Positions 16,223 to 25,150 of a DNA stretch of 64,000 nt are shown here, piece by piece; position 1 is the first letter of the stretch, and each line of letters opens with the position of its first letter. Position numbers and translations under genes: made by a program. Origin of the DNA: Bacteroidales bacterium (GTDB lineage: Bacteria > Bacteroidota > Bacteroidia > Bacteroidales > F082); contig JAKSMW010000009.1 in the NCBI GenBank assembly GCA_024400395.1, positions 1-64,000 on the forward strand. The letters run 5' to 3'. The notes below the pieces were generated by a model, which made no database searches, was not told where the DNA came from, and saw only the letters and a list, made by a program, of their open reading frames with translations.

Positions 16223-16280
16223 GCACAGTTTTGGTATTAACACATAATGTAAGCACAAACTAATTTTAAATTTATAACAA

Positions 16281-17126
16281 ATGAAAAAAACTTTAACAAT
16301 TGTATCAGTCGCATTAGTAGCGCTTATCTTTAGCTCATGCGTAGAAAATTCAAAGAAGTATCAGGCTTTGTTAGCTGAAAAGCAGGCAGTCGAGGTTCAG
16401 AAGACTGAAGTTGAAAATCAGTACAATGCAGCTATCGGTATCATCAACGATGTAGAAAACAACCTTCAGGCAATCCGTGACGCAGAAGGCATGCTTCTCG
16501 TTCAGCAGGAAGGCAGCACACAGAGAGAACAGATCGTTTCTGAACTCCTTCAGATCAAAGAAGCTATGGCAGCAAACCGCGCACGCCTTGACTCATTGAG
16601 CACAGTCATCGAGAAGTCAGGCAGAAATGCCGGTAATCTCCGTGTCCAGATCAAGAAACTCCAGGATCAGATTGCTGAAAAAGACCAGATGATCGCTGAC
16701 CTCCAGAACACAATTGTTGTGAAGGAAAAGGAAATCGCCGAATTGAACACGCAGGTTGAGGATCTCCACAAAGACATCGACGATGCTAATGCAGCAATCG
16801 CAGCGATTACAAACGAAAAGATCGCCACGATTAACGAAATGAACCAGGTCTATTACATCAACGCAACTAAGAAAGAACTCAAGGAAATGGGTATCCTCAC
16901 AAAGAAGTTCATCCTTAGAGAAAGCGTCCCGACAGAACTCTTCATCAAGGCTGACAAGCGTGAACTCAATGAGATTTCATACACAGCAAAGAAGGCTGTC
17001 ATCCTCTCTAACCACCCAGCTTCATCATACACATTGGTTAAAGGCGATGGCACATACACATTGCAAATCACAGACCCAGATACATTCTGGAGTGTAACAA
17101 GATATTTGGTAGTATTTACCAAGTAA
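16281..17126 (+). CDS. Coiled-coil lipoprotein of unknown function
   Basis: This 281-residue protein has a lipoprotein signal with Cys at residue 20 (LIFSSCVENS). Residues 25-195 are almost entirely heptad-rich coiled coil (KKLQDQIAEKDQMIADLQ and similar), followed by a compact C-terminal domain of about 85 residues (ELKEMGILTKKFILRE, ending TRYLVVFTK) with beta-strand character. It looks like a periplasmic spacer or cell-wall-contacting lipoprotein; I do not recognise the family. Codon use is uniform and C-ending, suggesting high expression. It has a long AT-rich leader with two promoter-like boxes and a hairpin, and a terminator follows. Confidence 0.75.
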   Translation: MKKTLTIVSVALVALIFSSCVENSKKYQALLAEKQAVEVQKTEVENQYNAAIGIINDVENNLQAIRDAEGMLLVQQEGSTQREQIVSELLQIKEAMAANRARLDSLSTVIEKSGRNAGNLRVQIKKLQDQIAEKDQMIADLQNTIVVKEKEIAELNTQVEDLHKDIDDANAAIAAITNEKIATINEMNQVYYINATKKELKEMGILTKKFILRESVPTELFIKADKRELNEISYTAKKAVILSNHPASSYTLVKGDGTYTLQITDPDTFWSVTRYLVVFTK

Positions 17127-17151
17127 TTTTCTGCTCGTTTTCAATATTTAC

Positions 17152-17190
17152 GGAAATCCGACATCGCCTGGTGCCGGATTTTCCATTTTA
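17152..17190 (+). terminator. Terminator of the coiled-coil lipoprotein gene
   Basis: GGAAATCCG (17152-17160) pairs with CGGATTTTCC (17175-17184) with one bulge, followed by ATTTTATT. Confidence 0.6.
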
Positions 17191-17251
17191 TTAATCCCCC
17201 GAAAACCAATATTTTTCCCTTCCATAATTTTCAAAAAAATAGAAATAAAGA

Positions 17252-17281
17252 TTTGTTCGATTGATAAAATTTGTAATTTTG
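17252..17281 (+). promoter_or_regulatory. Promoter of the NtrC-type regulator
   Basis: TTTG at 17252-17255 and TAATTTTG at 17274-17281 have the -33/-7 spacing of Bacteroidota promoters; the ATG follows at 17305. Confidence 0.6.
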
Positions 17282-17304
17282 CAGTTCGAGTAGAAAATTT
17301 AAAA

Positions 17305-18639
17305 ATGAGCAGACGGATTTTGATTGTCGAAGACGATGCAGCTTTCGGAACGATGCTGCGTACATGGTTCGCCAAAAATGATTGGGAACCTGTTTTGGTG
17401 TCAAAAGTGTCTTCGGCGGAAAAAGAAATTGATAACAACCAATTTGATTTGATTATCAGTGATTTACGGCTTCCTGACGGGGACGGAATCATGCTTCTGA
17501 CATATTCTAAAGAGAAAAAAATCACATCACCATTTATTATAATGACCGGCTACGCTGATGTTCAGACTGCTGTGAACGCAATGAAACTCGGCGCATACGA
17601 TTATCTTAAGAAGCCGATTAATCCGGTGCTTCTTCAGCAAAAAATAGAGATGGCACTTAAGACTGAAAAGAAAGAGTCTGCCGCCAAGTCAAAGAAATCT
17701 TCCGACAAGAAGGATTATAATATGGTCAAGGGTAAAAGTGCTGTGATTCAACGGGTTTACACGCATGTGGCTCTCGTTGCGCCAACAAAAATGTCGGTTT
17801 TGATCCTCGGTGAAAGCGGCACCGGAAAGGAATACATCGCCAGGATGATTCACGAACAGAGCAAGCGTAGTGACAAACCGTATATCGCTGTTGACTGCGG
17901 AAGCCTTTCAAAAGAGCTGGCTCCTTCTGAGCTTTTCGGACATCTGAAAGGTTCGTTCACATCGGCAATCGGCGACAAAAAAGGCGTTTTTGAAGAGGCA
18001 AAAGGCGGAACGGTTTTCCTTGACGAAGTGGGAAATCTTCCGTATGACGTTCAGAAACAGCTGCTTAGGGCTTTGCAGGAACAAAAGGTCAGACCTGTCG
18101 GCTCGGCTCAGGATATTAATGTGGACGTCAGGATAATCGCGGCAACTAATGAAGACCTTTTGTCGGCGATAGAAAACGGCGAGTTCAGACAAGATCTTTA
18201 TCACAGAATCAATGAGTTTTCAATTGAGGTGCCGCCGTTACGCGACAGAATTGACGATATTGAAGAGTTCGCGTATCATTTTTTGAAATTGGCGAATGAG
18301 GAACTCGACAAAAACATCAATCATATAACAATTGATGCCCTTGAACTTCTTCGCAGGCAACGCTGGAGCGGAAACCTCCGTGAATTGAGAAACGTGATTC
18401 GCAGGGCGGCGTTATTCGCTGAAAATCACGAAATTACCGTTGACAATCTGCCAGTGTTTGCCACACCCACCGTCAAGGAGGAACCCGATGACATGGCGTT
18501 ACGGCCTGGAAACGAGAAGGAACAGATTGCCGCAGCTTTGAACAAGGCCCGCGGTAACAAGACGATCGCGGCACGTCTCTTGCAAATCGACAGGAAAACA
18601 CTGTATAATAAAATGCATCTCTACGGAATGGATTTGTAA
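17305..18639 (+). CDS. NtrC-family response regulator (sigma-54 activator type)
   Basis: This 444-residue protein has three domains. The receiver (1-120) has the phospho-acceptor Asp53 in ISDLRLPDG and Lys102-103. The AAA+ domain (140-380) has Walker A GESGTGKE at 169-176 and TVFLDEVG around 236-243. The Fis-type HTH is at the C-terminus (NKTIAARLLQIDRKTLYNKM). The sigma-54-contact loop, normally GAFTGA, reads GSFTSA at 216-221. Such proteins hydrolyse ATP to open sigma-54 promoters; the altered loop leaves the strength of that contact open. No histidine kinase is adjacent, so it is an orphan regulator. The OPT transporter gene follows after 23 bases. Confidence 0.92.
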   Translation: MSRRILIVEDDAAFGTMLRTWFAKNDWEPVLVSKVSSAEKEIDNNQFDLIISDLRLPDGDGIMLLTYSKEKKITSPFIIMTGYADVQTAVNAMKLGAYDYLKKPINPVLLQQKIEMALKTEKKESAAKSKKSSDKKDYNMVKGKSAVIQRVYTHVALVAPTKMSVLILGESGTGKEYIARMIHEQSKRSDKPYIAVDCGSLSKELAPSELFGHLKGSFTSAIGDKKGVFEEAKGGTVFLDEVGNLPYDVQKQLLRALQEQKVRPVGSAQDINVDVRIIAATNEDLLSAIENGEFRQDLYHRINEFSIEVPPLRDRIDDIEEFAYHFLKLANEELDKNINHITIDALELLRRQRWSGNLRELRNVIRRAALFAENHEITVDNLPVFATPTVKEEPDDMALRPGNEKEQIAAALNKARGNKTIAARLLQIDRKTLYNKMHLYGMDL

Positions 18640-18662
18640 TTTTCACATAAAATCGCAATAAT

Positions 18663-20657
18663 ATGGAAGAAAACGAAAAATTTGAATTGCCCGACAACGC
18701 TCAACGCGAACTGAAACCGGGTGAAGTCTATGAACCGATTTTGTCACCGAAGAAGAAATATAAAGAGGTGACGGTATGGTCAGTGACGGTGGGACTTCTG
18801 ATGACGATCTTGTTCTCCGCCGCTGCCGCTTATCTCGGCTTGAAAGTGGGACAGGTTTTTGAAGCCGCAATCCCGATTGCAATCATCGCCATCGGCTTGT
18901 CGAACGTTGCAAAGAAAAACGATGCTCTGTCGCAAAACGTTATCATTCAGTCAATTGGAGGTTGTTCAGGCGGCGTGGTTGCTGGTGCGATTTTTACGCT
19001 TCCGGCATTGTACATCCTTCAAGGGAAAGGCTATGACATCGAAATAAATTATATGCAGGTCTTTTTGAGTTCGTTGCTCGGCGGCGTCCTCGGAATACTT
19101 TTCCTCATTCCTTTCAGAAAATATTTCGTAAAGGAACAACACGGCAAGTTTCCGTTCCCGGAAGCGACCGCCACGACACAGGTGCTCGTCAGCGGACAGA
19201 AAAAAGGAAAAGACTCTTTGTTGTTGGTTATCAGCGGTTTGATAGGAGGTCTTTATGATTTTTGCATCTCAACATTCGGTCTCTGGACTGAAACTGTCTC
19301 TACAAAAGTGATGGAGTGGGGCATGGCACTCGCCGATAAGGTAAAACTGATGTTCAAAGTCAATGTCGGTGCCGCTGTTTTGGGTCTCGGTTACATCATC
19401 GGACTGAAATACGCCTTCATAATCTGCTGTGGATCAATGCTTGTTTGGTTCATCATCATCCCTGGAATGAACCTCATCTGGGACTCCGACATCATCGACT
19501 TGATGAACACAGGCGTTCAGATGACCATCGGCGAAATGTCGCCTGAGATGATTTTCAAGGATTATGCGCGTCATATCGGAATCGGCGGCATAGCGATGGC
19601 CGGTGTCATCAGCATTATTAGGTCGTGGGGCGTGATAAAATCGTCGGTCGGACTTGCGGCCAATGAGTTCAAAGGCAAGAAAAGTGCTGAAAATGAGGAA
19701 CGTACACAGCGTGACCTCTCGATGAAATTCATCGTCATCGGTGTCATCGCAATCTTGGCTCTGACATTCGTGTTCTTCAGATTTGGTGTCGTCGGCAACT
19801 TCGGGCACGCTGCAATAGGCATTCTCGTTGTGGCAGTCATCGCGTTCTTGTTCACTACCGTCGCCGCAAACGCGATAGCCATCGTTGGCTCGAACCCTGT
19901 CAGCGGAATGACACTCATGACGTTGATTCTCGCCTCGTTGGTGATGGTTGCCGCCGGGTTGAGCGGCGCGGAAGGCATGACGGCGGCGTTGATAATCGGT
20001 GGCGTGGTCTGCACGGCTCTTGCGGTCGCCGGCGCATTCATCACCGACTTGAAGGTCGGTTATTGGATCGGGACGACGCCTAAGAATCAGGAAATCTGGA
20101 AGTTTGTCGGCGTGGCGGTGGCTTCGGCGACCGTTGCTGGTGTCATCATGGTCTTAAACAAGGCTTACGGTTTCGTCGGTGACGGCGCGTTGGTGGCACC
20201 GCAGGCAAATGCGATGTCGGCGGTCATAGAGCCGATGATGTCGGGCGGCAACGCTCCGTGGCTTCTCTACGGAATCGGCGCCGCTATCGCCTTGATACTC
20301 ACGTTCTTCAAAGTGCCGGCACTGCCATTTGCACTCGGTATGTTTATCCCAATCGACCTCAATATCCCGCTTCTCATCGGTGGTGCGGTGTCGTGGTACG
20401 TCGCACGTGGCAAGGACGAGAAACTCAGCAAGGCACGTTATGACCGCGGCACACTCATCGCCTCGGGCTTCATCGCCGGCGGCGCGTTGATGGGTGTCGT
20501 GAGCGCAATCCTGAAATTCGCCGAAGTTGACCTCATCGTAAAGACAAGCGAAGGCGTATTCTCTTCATTGCCAGTGGCTTCGCTCATCGCTGTCGTCATG
20601 TACATCATCTTGATAGCTTACATGATCTGGGATTCAAAACGTGCAAAAATCGAATAA
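18663..20657 (+). CDS. OPT-family oligopeptide transporter
   Basis: This 664-residue inner-membrane protein has about 15 hydrophobic segments and the OPT signatures TVWSVTVGLLMTILFSAAAAY at the first membrane segment (21 residues counting the leading T; core TVGLLMTILFSAAAAY) and GKFPFPEATATTQVL. It probably imports small peptides or amino-acid derivatives with protons. The peptidase T gene starts only 16 bases after its stop, which supports a peptide uptake-and-cleavage unit. The start is an ATG with an AT-rich leader; no separate promoter is obvious, so it may be transcribed with the upstream regulator gene. Confidence 0.93.
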   Translation: MEENEKFELPDNAQRELKPGEVYEPILSPKKKYKEVTVWSVTVGLLMTILFSAAAAYLGLKVGQVFEAAIPIAIIAIGLSNVAKKNDALSQNVIIQSIGGCSGGVVAGAIFTLPALYILQGKGYDIEINYMQVFLSSLLGGVLGILFLIPFRKYFVKEQHGKFPFPEATATTQVLVSGQKKGKDSLLLVISGLIGGLYDFCISTFGLWTETVSTKVMEWGMALADKVKLMFKVNVGAAVLGLGYIIGLKYAFIICCGSMLVWFIIIPGMNLIWDSDIIDLMNTGVQMTIGEMSPEMIFKDYARHIGIGGIAMAGVISIIRSWGVIKSSVGLAANEFKGKKSAENEERTQRDLSMKFIVIGVIAILALTFVFFRFGVVGNFGHAAIGILVVAVIAFLFTTVAANAIAIVGSNPVSGMTLMTLILASLVMVAAGLSGAEGMTAALIIGGVVCTALAVAGAFITDLKVGYWIGTTPKNQEIWKFVGVAVASATVAGVIMVLNKAYGFVGDGALVAPQANAMSAVIEPMMSGGNAPWLLYGIGAAIALILTFFKVPALPFALGMFIPIDLNIPLLIGGAVSWYVARGKDEKLSKARYDRGTLIASGFIAGGALMGVVSAILKFAEVDLIVKTSEGVFSSLPVASLIAVVMYIILIAYMIWDSKRAKIE

Positions 20658-20673
20658 ATTAACACTCAGTTAT

Positions 20674-21891
20674 ATGGAAAAACTATTAGATAAATTCTTG
20701 CGTTACGTCGCCGTTGAGACGACATCCGATGAAAATTCGGAGACGCAGCCAAGTTCACAGAAGGAGTTCGACCTGCTTCGCATGTTGCAGAAAGAACTTC
20801 AAGATATGGGAATCAAAGCCGACCTCGATGAGTACGGCTACGTGATGGCGACGATTCCCGCCAATTCCGACAAGGAAATCCCCGCGATAGGTTTCATCGC
20901 ACACGTCGATACCTCGCCTGATGCTTCGGGGAAAGACATAAAACCACAGATTATTGAAAATTATCAGGGTGGCGACATCTTGCTTAATGCGGAAAAGGAT
21001 ATAGTGTTGAGAGTGAGCGAGTTCCCTGAGATGCAGCAATACATTGGAAAGACGATGATCACCACCGACGGCACAACGTTGCTCGGTGCTGACGACAAAG
21101 GCGGCGTGGTTGCTATCATGTGTGCGGCGGAATACATCATGGAGCATCCCGAATTCAAGCATGGCGAGATAAAAATAGGTTTCACACCCGACGAGGAGAT
21201 CGGCCGCGGCGTGGCGAAGTTCGACGTCAAGAAGTTCGATGCGCGTTATGCCTACACTATCGACGGCGGCGAAATCGGCGAACTTGAATACGAGAACTTC
21301 AACGCCGCCGCCGCGAAAATTCACATCCAAGGCAGTAACATACATCCTGGCTATGGAAAAGACAAGATGGTCAACTCGATGCTTATCGCAATGGAACTCA
21401 ACGCGATGCTTCCCGTCGAACAGCGTCCGGCATATACTTCAGGTTATGAGGGCTTCTTCCATCTGACGGAAATTAACGGGACGGTGGAGGAGACGACGAT
21501 GAGTTACATCATCCGCGACCACGACAGGGCGAAGTTTGAGGCGAAGAAAGAACTCATGACATCAATCGCTGAATATCTCAACAAGAAATACGGTGATGTG
21601 GTGAAACTTGAACTGAAGCATCAGTATTACAATATGCGTCAAGAGGTTGAGCCTCATTACTTTATCGTTGAGAAGGCGATCAAGGCCATTGAGATGGCGG
21701 GCATCAAGCCGAAGGTTCAGCCAATACGCGGCGGCACCGACGGCGCGAACCTCAGCTTCATGGGGCTGCCATGTCCGAACATCTTCGCCGGCGGCCATAA
21801 CTTCCACGGCAAATACGAATATGTCCCGCTCGAAAGCATGGAGAAAGCCTCGGAGGTGATTCTGAATATCGTGAAGCTGTTTGAAGAATAA
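20674..21891 (+). CDS. pepT: Peptidase T (tripeptidase)
   Basis: This 405-residue M20B zinc peptidase removes the N-terminal residue of tripeptides. Metal and catalytic signatures are GFIAHVDTSPD (His and Asp), LLGADDKGGVVAIM (metal Asp), GFTPDEEIGRG (catalytic and metal Glu), YTIDGGEIGE and the C-terminal FAGGHNFHGK. The ATG at 20674 gives the standard N-terminus; the open frame before it overlaps the end of the OPT gene. Cytoplasmic. It is the last gene of the OPT-pepT unit, closed by a terminator. Confidence 0.96.
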   Translation: MEKLLDKFLRYVAVETTSDENSETQPSSQKEFDLLRMLQKELQDMGIKADLDEYGYVMATIPANSDKEIPAIGFIAHVDTSPDASGKDIKPQIIENYQGGDILLNAEKDIVLRVSEFPEMQQYIGKTMITTDGTTLLGADDKGGVVAIMCAAEYIMEHPEFKHGEIKIGFTPDEEIGRGVAKFDVKKFDARYAYTIDGGEIGELEYENFNAAAAKIHIQGSNIHPGYGKDKMVNSMLIAMELNAMLPVEQRPAYTSGYEGFFHLTEINGTVEETTMSYIIRDHDRAKFEAKKELMTSIAEYLNKKYGDVVKLELKHQYYNMRQEVEPHYFIVEKAIKAIEMAGIKPKVQPIRGGTDGANLSFMGLPCPNIFAGGHNFHGKYEYVPLESMEKASEVILNIVKLFEE

Positions 21892-21918
21892 TAAAACGCA
21901 GACATTTACTTTTATAAT

Positions 21919-21957
21919 TTGGCGGTTGTGGTTTCCATGACCGCCGATTTTTTTTTG
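21919..21957 (+). terminator. Terminator after pepT
   Basis: GGCGGT (21921-21926) pairs with ACCGCC (21940-21945), with an inner TGG/CCA pairing, followed by a run of nine T after GA. Confidence 0.8.
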
Positions 21958-21998
21958 TGAAATTTTATAAAATATCAATTAGAAACGAAAAATTTCTC

Positions 21999-22006
21999 TA
22001 TTTTTG
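21999..22006 (+). promoter_or_regulatory. -7 promoter element of the candidate ncRNA
   Basis: TATTTTTG followed by GCAGCCG, 40 bases after the pepT terminator. The same TATTTTTGCAGCCG string occurs at the typA promoter at 32546. Confidence 0.6.
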
Positions 22007-22007
22007 C

Positions 22008-22316
22008 AGCCGCAAGTCCGCGCCAACGGGTGCGTTGCATTCGGAGGGTGGGCGAGCAGACATATTAAGAACGTTTATTGACGTTTTGTTCTGGCGATTC
22101 GAAACTTCGCAACTTTCAAATTGTATGCCTGGAACAAAGCAACGGTGAATGTTTACGGAATGTTAACTATGTGTGAATTAACAGGTTATATTGTGTTAAT
22201 ATAATCTGGTTCACAGTGTTAATATGGCGTGGACTTCGCGTTGTCTGTTCTGGCATACTGGGCAATGCGAAGGCCTCGAATCGTGGAACGGCAACAGTCG
22301 GATCCACGTTTTTTTT
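22008..22316 (+). ncRNA. Candidate structured non-coding RNA (long imperfect hairpin)
   Basis: A 460-base gap between pepT and the next gene holds a promoter box, a terminator, and between them an imperfect inverted repeat. The left arm at 22082-22192 pairs with the right arm at 22198-22296 around the loop GTGTT (22193-22197). Blocks such as CGATTCGA/TCGAATCG, GTATGCC/GGCATAC, CAACG/CGTTG and TTATATT/AATATAA pair in order. Several differences are T-for-C or G-for-A changes that keep a G-U pair. A 74-base GC-richer stretch precedes the hairpin. There is no credible ORF. The overall form recalls 6S RNA, but it is longer and I could not match the known bubble sequences; tmRNA and RNase P hallmarks are absent. 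A foldback mobile element is an alternative. Confidence 0.5.
22282..22316 (+). terminator. Terminator of the candidate ncRNA
   Basis: CGTGGA (22282-22287) pairs with TCCACG (22303-22308), followed by eight T. The left arm overlaps the outer stem of the long hairpin, so the two structures compete there. Confidence 0.65.
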
Positions 22317-22354
22317 ATGTCAATTTTGAAATGAAATGCAAATGTTAAATTGAC

Positions 22355-23461
22355 ATGAAGGATAATTACAAAATGGCTCATGATGGTAGAAAACGCAATG
22401 CCGGAAATGTTACTGTCGTCTTTAGTTCTTTAAAAATCTTTAAAATTCCAAATAAGGTACTGCTGTTATGTTGCGAATTGTTAAAATCAGCAGAAATTAG
22501 ATGCTTCCTTCGTACTGTCATTGCGTCAAAGAGACATTTCCCGCAAAATAAAAATCTGAAATTGCATACGAATGCTTGTGGTAAAGCAAACATTGTATTT
22601 GTGAGAAATAGCTTAGGTGGCATAACCGATTGGTTCAAAGGAATGGTGTCCTTGTTCGATTTTTGTGACAGGAATAACTATAATTTCAGGATTTATGCGA
22701 AAGATAAATTCGATTTCAACAGGTTCTTTGTTCCAAATTCGTATAATTGGCAGATGAGTGATTCGGAATACGAAAATGCTGAAAACGGTTTGGGGGCGAT
22801 ACATTTGTGGTTGTCTGAAAGTGGGGTTAAAGGAAGTGATACGTGGGGCGAACAACAATACGTACTGAATAAAATATGCAGAACCAATAAGGTGTCAAAT
22901 ATCTTCATACATTCTGTGGCACCATACGGTTTGCCGACATTTGGAAAACGTTTCAAGGAGCTTTTTAAAATGACCCCTTATTTAAATTCAGTCGTCGAAC
23001 CGATGCAGAAGAAGTTGACTCCGTATATGGCGGTTGCCTTCCGTTTTGTCAATCTGCTTGGCGACAGTGATGAATCTGTGGCTGGAATCGATGCAATTGA
23101 TAAGGAAGTACAAATCAATTTGATAAATGATTGTTTGAATGAATTAAAGGGTCTGATTGAAGAAAATGCGAGTTTGAGTGTGTTGATTACAACCGACAGT
23201 TTTAGGTTTTTATCCTATCTTGACCATGATCCTGTGTTGAAAGGAAAGGTCAATTATCTTGTCGGTGATAAAATACACCATCATATTGGTTTCAGTAATG
23301 AGGTTACTGATGCTGGAATTACAAAGTCATACGCTGAATTTATGCTGATAAGCACGGCCGAAAAAGTATATCAAATCCAGATTGGTTCTATGTATGAAAG
23401 CAAGTTCCCCAAGTGGGCGGCTTCAATAAACGGCAGACAGTATTGTGTAATTAATAAATAA
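22355..23461 (+). CDS. Probable glycosyltransferase (fucosyltransferase-like GT-B fold)
   Basis: In this 368-residue protein without membrane segments, the layout recalls the GT-B fucosyltransferase group: an early NSLGGITDWFKGMVSLFDF block, MAVAFRFVNLLGD where these enzymes have a sugar-nucleotide-binding R-x-GD motif, VLITTDSFRF, and a C-terminal block MLISTAEKVYQIQIGSMYESKF resembling the loop after LSxSxxxIxxxxSxF. The match is by pattern only. It may decorate surface glycans. It is AT-richer than the core genes and is followed after 9 bases by a membrane glycosyltransferase-like gene. The start may be 22355 or the next ATG at 22373. Confidence 0.5.
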   Translation: MKDNYKMAHDGRKRNAGNVTVVFSSLKIFKIPNKVLLLCCELLKSAEIRCFLRTVIASKRHFPQNKNLKLHTNACGKANIVFVRNSLGGITDWFKGMVSLFDFCDRNNYNFRIYAKDKFDFNRFFVPNSYNWQMSDSEYENAENGLGAIHLWLSESGVKGSDTWGEQQYVLNKICRTNKVSNIFIHSVAPYGLPTFGKRFKELFKMTPYLNSVVEPMQKKLTPYMAVAFRFVNLLGDSDESVAGIDAIDKEVQINLINDCLNELKGLIEENASLSVLITTDSFRFLSYLDHDPVLKGKVNYLVGDKIHHHIGFSNEVTDAGITKSYAEFMLISTAEKVYQIQIGSMYESKFPKWAASINGRQYCVINK

Positions 23462-23470
23462 ATCAAAAAT

Positions 23471-25057
23471 ATGTTAAGTAATATAAATAGCAAATGTAAG
23501 TTGTATATAAAGGTTTTTATACTTGCTTTATCGGTTTTTTATTCTTTTGGTGCTTTGTTTTATGGTTGTCCTTTTACGGATACATTCTTCTATTTAAACA
23601 GTTTCACTGGTGGTGGTGTCCATAGATATTTTGAGGGAACTCAATTGTTGACCAAATTATGGTTGTCATGTTTTGGTGACAATATTTTATTGTTGCGAAT
23701 TTTTGATTGGATATTTTATGTGTTGTCTTTTGTGTTAGTTTATTTTTGGTTTGTCCCACAAAAAAAACAAAACATTCATTTATTGGCAATTCCATTGATT
23801 TTACAAACAACATTTTCATTAAACTATTTCAACGCAGATTCAATATCGTTGCTATGTGTGGTTTGCTTGTGTAAATGTGTGAAGAATTGGATAATTGATG
23901 CAAAAGATGATTTTATTATAATTTTTTTGCTGGTGATAATAATAGTTTTTTCTTCGTTGGTTAGATTTACTAATATTATAGCTGTACCGTTAATTGTCGT
24001 ATATGTCATTATGTGCCGTAAATTCAAGGAAATGTGGAAACAAACATTTTTTATTTGTACAGTATCTGTCCTTGTATATTATACCGTTGTAATTCTATTA
24101 AGAGGTGGAATTCAGGAGTATTTACATCCAACGGTTGTTGCTACATCATGTGGTACAGAACACACTATAAAATCATTGGTATATTATTATATCCAGGATG
24201 GCAAGATTTTTATTCAGTATTTCCCACTGTGTATGTTGTTGATAATTATGTCAAATTTCAGATTGGATAACAAATGTGTCAATTATGGTTTGTGGGGAGT
24301 GGGTGTTGTGTATTTTCTTTATTATTTAAAATATCATGTTCAATTATCAGTTGCATGTTCAAATCTTTCAATATTTATTTCTGCTTTTTTTATAGCTGTG
24401 ATTACATATATGCTTGTTTGGGATTTTAAGAATTCAGAATGGGATGCTAATTCTAAAATGTTGTTGCTAATTGGTGTGTTGTCAATGGTTAATCCTGCAG
24501 GAAGTGATTCTGCTTTCTTAAAGCTTATATGGTTATTTGTAGCTTTTTCCCCATATATTCTGTTAAGATATTTCGGATGTTTTAATCAGGGTTCTGCTTA
24601 TCTGAAAGTCATTATTTCTATTTTACTGTTTTATTCAGTATATAATTTTTATAAAAAACCAATGCCATGTGTACCTTCAATTGGGGAATTGAATTATGAG
24701 ATTGATGATTACCGGTTGAAGAACATAAAAGTAAGTAAATACCGAAAAGATCTGTATGATAATGTCAGAAATGATTTGGAAAAATACAATCCAGAACAAG
24801 TTGTGTTTTACGGAATGCAAGCTCATGGTTTGTATTATCTATACAATGTAAAAAATGTTTTAAAATCTGATTTTTTCATGTATGGTAATGATGTTGATAA
24901 TGCAGTTAACATGGTGGAAGCTGTAAATCAGTATAAGCCGTTGGTGTTTTTTATGCCTTATAAGAAGGAATTGACAATAGTTGAAGATTCTTTGGTTGCA
25001 AATGGATATATTGTGATAGATGAGAATTATTGCTATAAATTATATAATGCAAAATAA
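23471..25057 (+). CDS. Polytopic membrane protein, possibly a GT-C glycosyltransferase
   Basis: This 528-residue protein has about ten to twelve hydrophobic segments in the first 410 residues and a soluble C-terminal part of about 120 residues (from SIGELNYEIDDYRL). The first periplasmic loop contains CPFTDTFFYLNSF, in the position where GT-C lipid-linked glycosyltransferases carry acidic catalytic residues. The sequence is very AT-rich, with T-ending codons, unlike the flanking genes. It is probably in one unit with the preceding glycosyltransferase-like gene and may work on cell-surface glycan. The specific family is not recognised. Confidence 0.5.
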   Translation: MLSNINSKCKLYIKVFILALSVFYSFGALFYGCPFTDTFFYLNSFTGGGVHRYFEGTQLLTKLWLSCFGDNILLLRIFDWIFYVLSFVLVYFWFVPQKKQNIHLLAIPLILQTTFSLNYFNADSISLLCVVCLCKCVKNWIIDAKDDFIIIFLLVIIIVFSSLVRFTNIIAVPLIVVYVIMCRKFKEMWKQTFFICTVSVLVYYTVVILLRGGIQEYLHPTVVATSCGTEHTIKSLVYYYIQDGKIFIQYFPLCMLLIIMSNFRLDNKCVNYGLWGVGVVYFLYYLKYHVQLSVACSNLSIFISAFFIAVITYMLVWDFKNSEWDANSKMLLLIGVLSMVNPAGSDSAFLKLIWLFVAFSPYILLRYFGCFNQGSAYLKVIISILLFYSVYNFYKKPMPCVPSIGELNYEIDDYRLKNIKVSKYRKDLYDNVRNDLEKYNPEQVVFYGMQAHGLYYLYNVKNVLKSDFFMYGNDVDNAVNMVEAVNQYKPLVFFMPYKKELTIVEDSLVANGYIVIDENYCYKLYNAK

Positions 25058-25150
25058 TTTATATGTGTAATTCGATTAACCACTTTATAATAATCCATTG
25101 TAAAAACACCCATGAATTTCTCCTGAAGTGTTTGGATGCGATTATTCGCT

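Noticed and set aside
22008..22316. tmRNA or RNase P RNA
   Set aside because: No tRNA-like ends or tag reading frame, and none of the conserved RNase P core strings are present.
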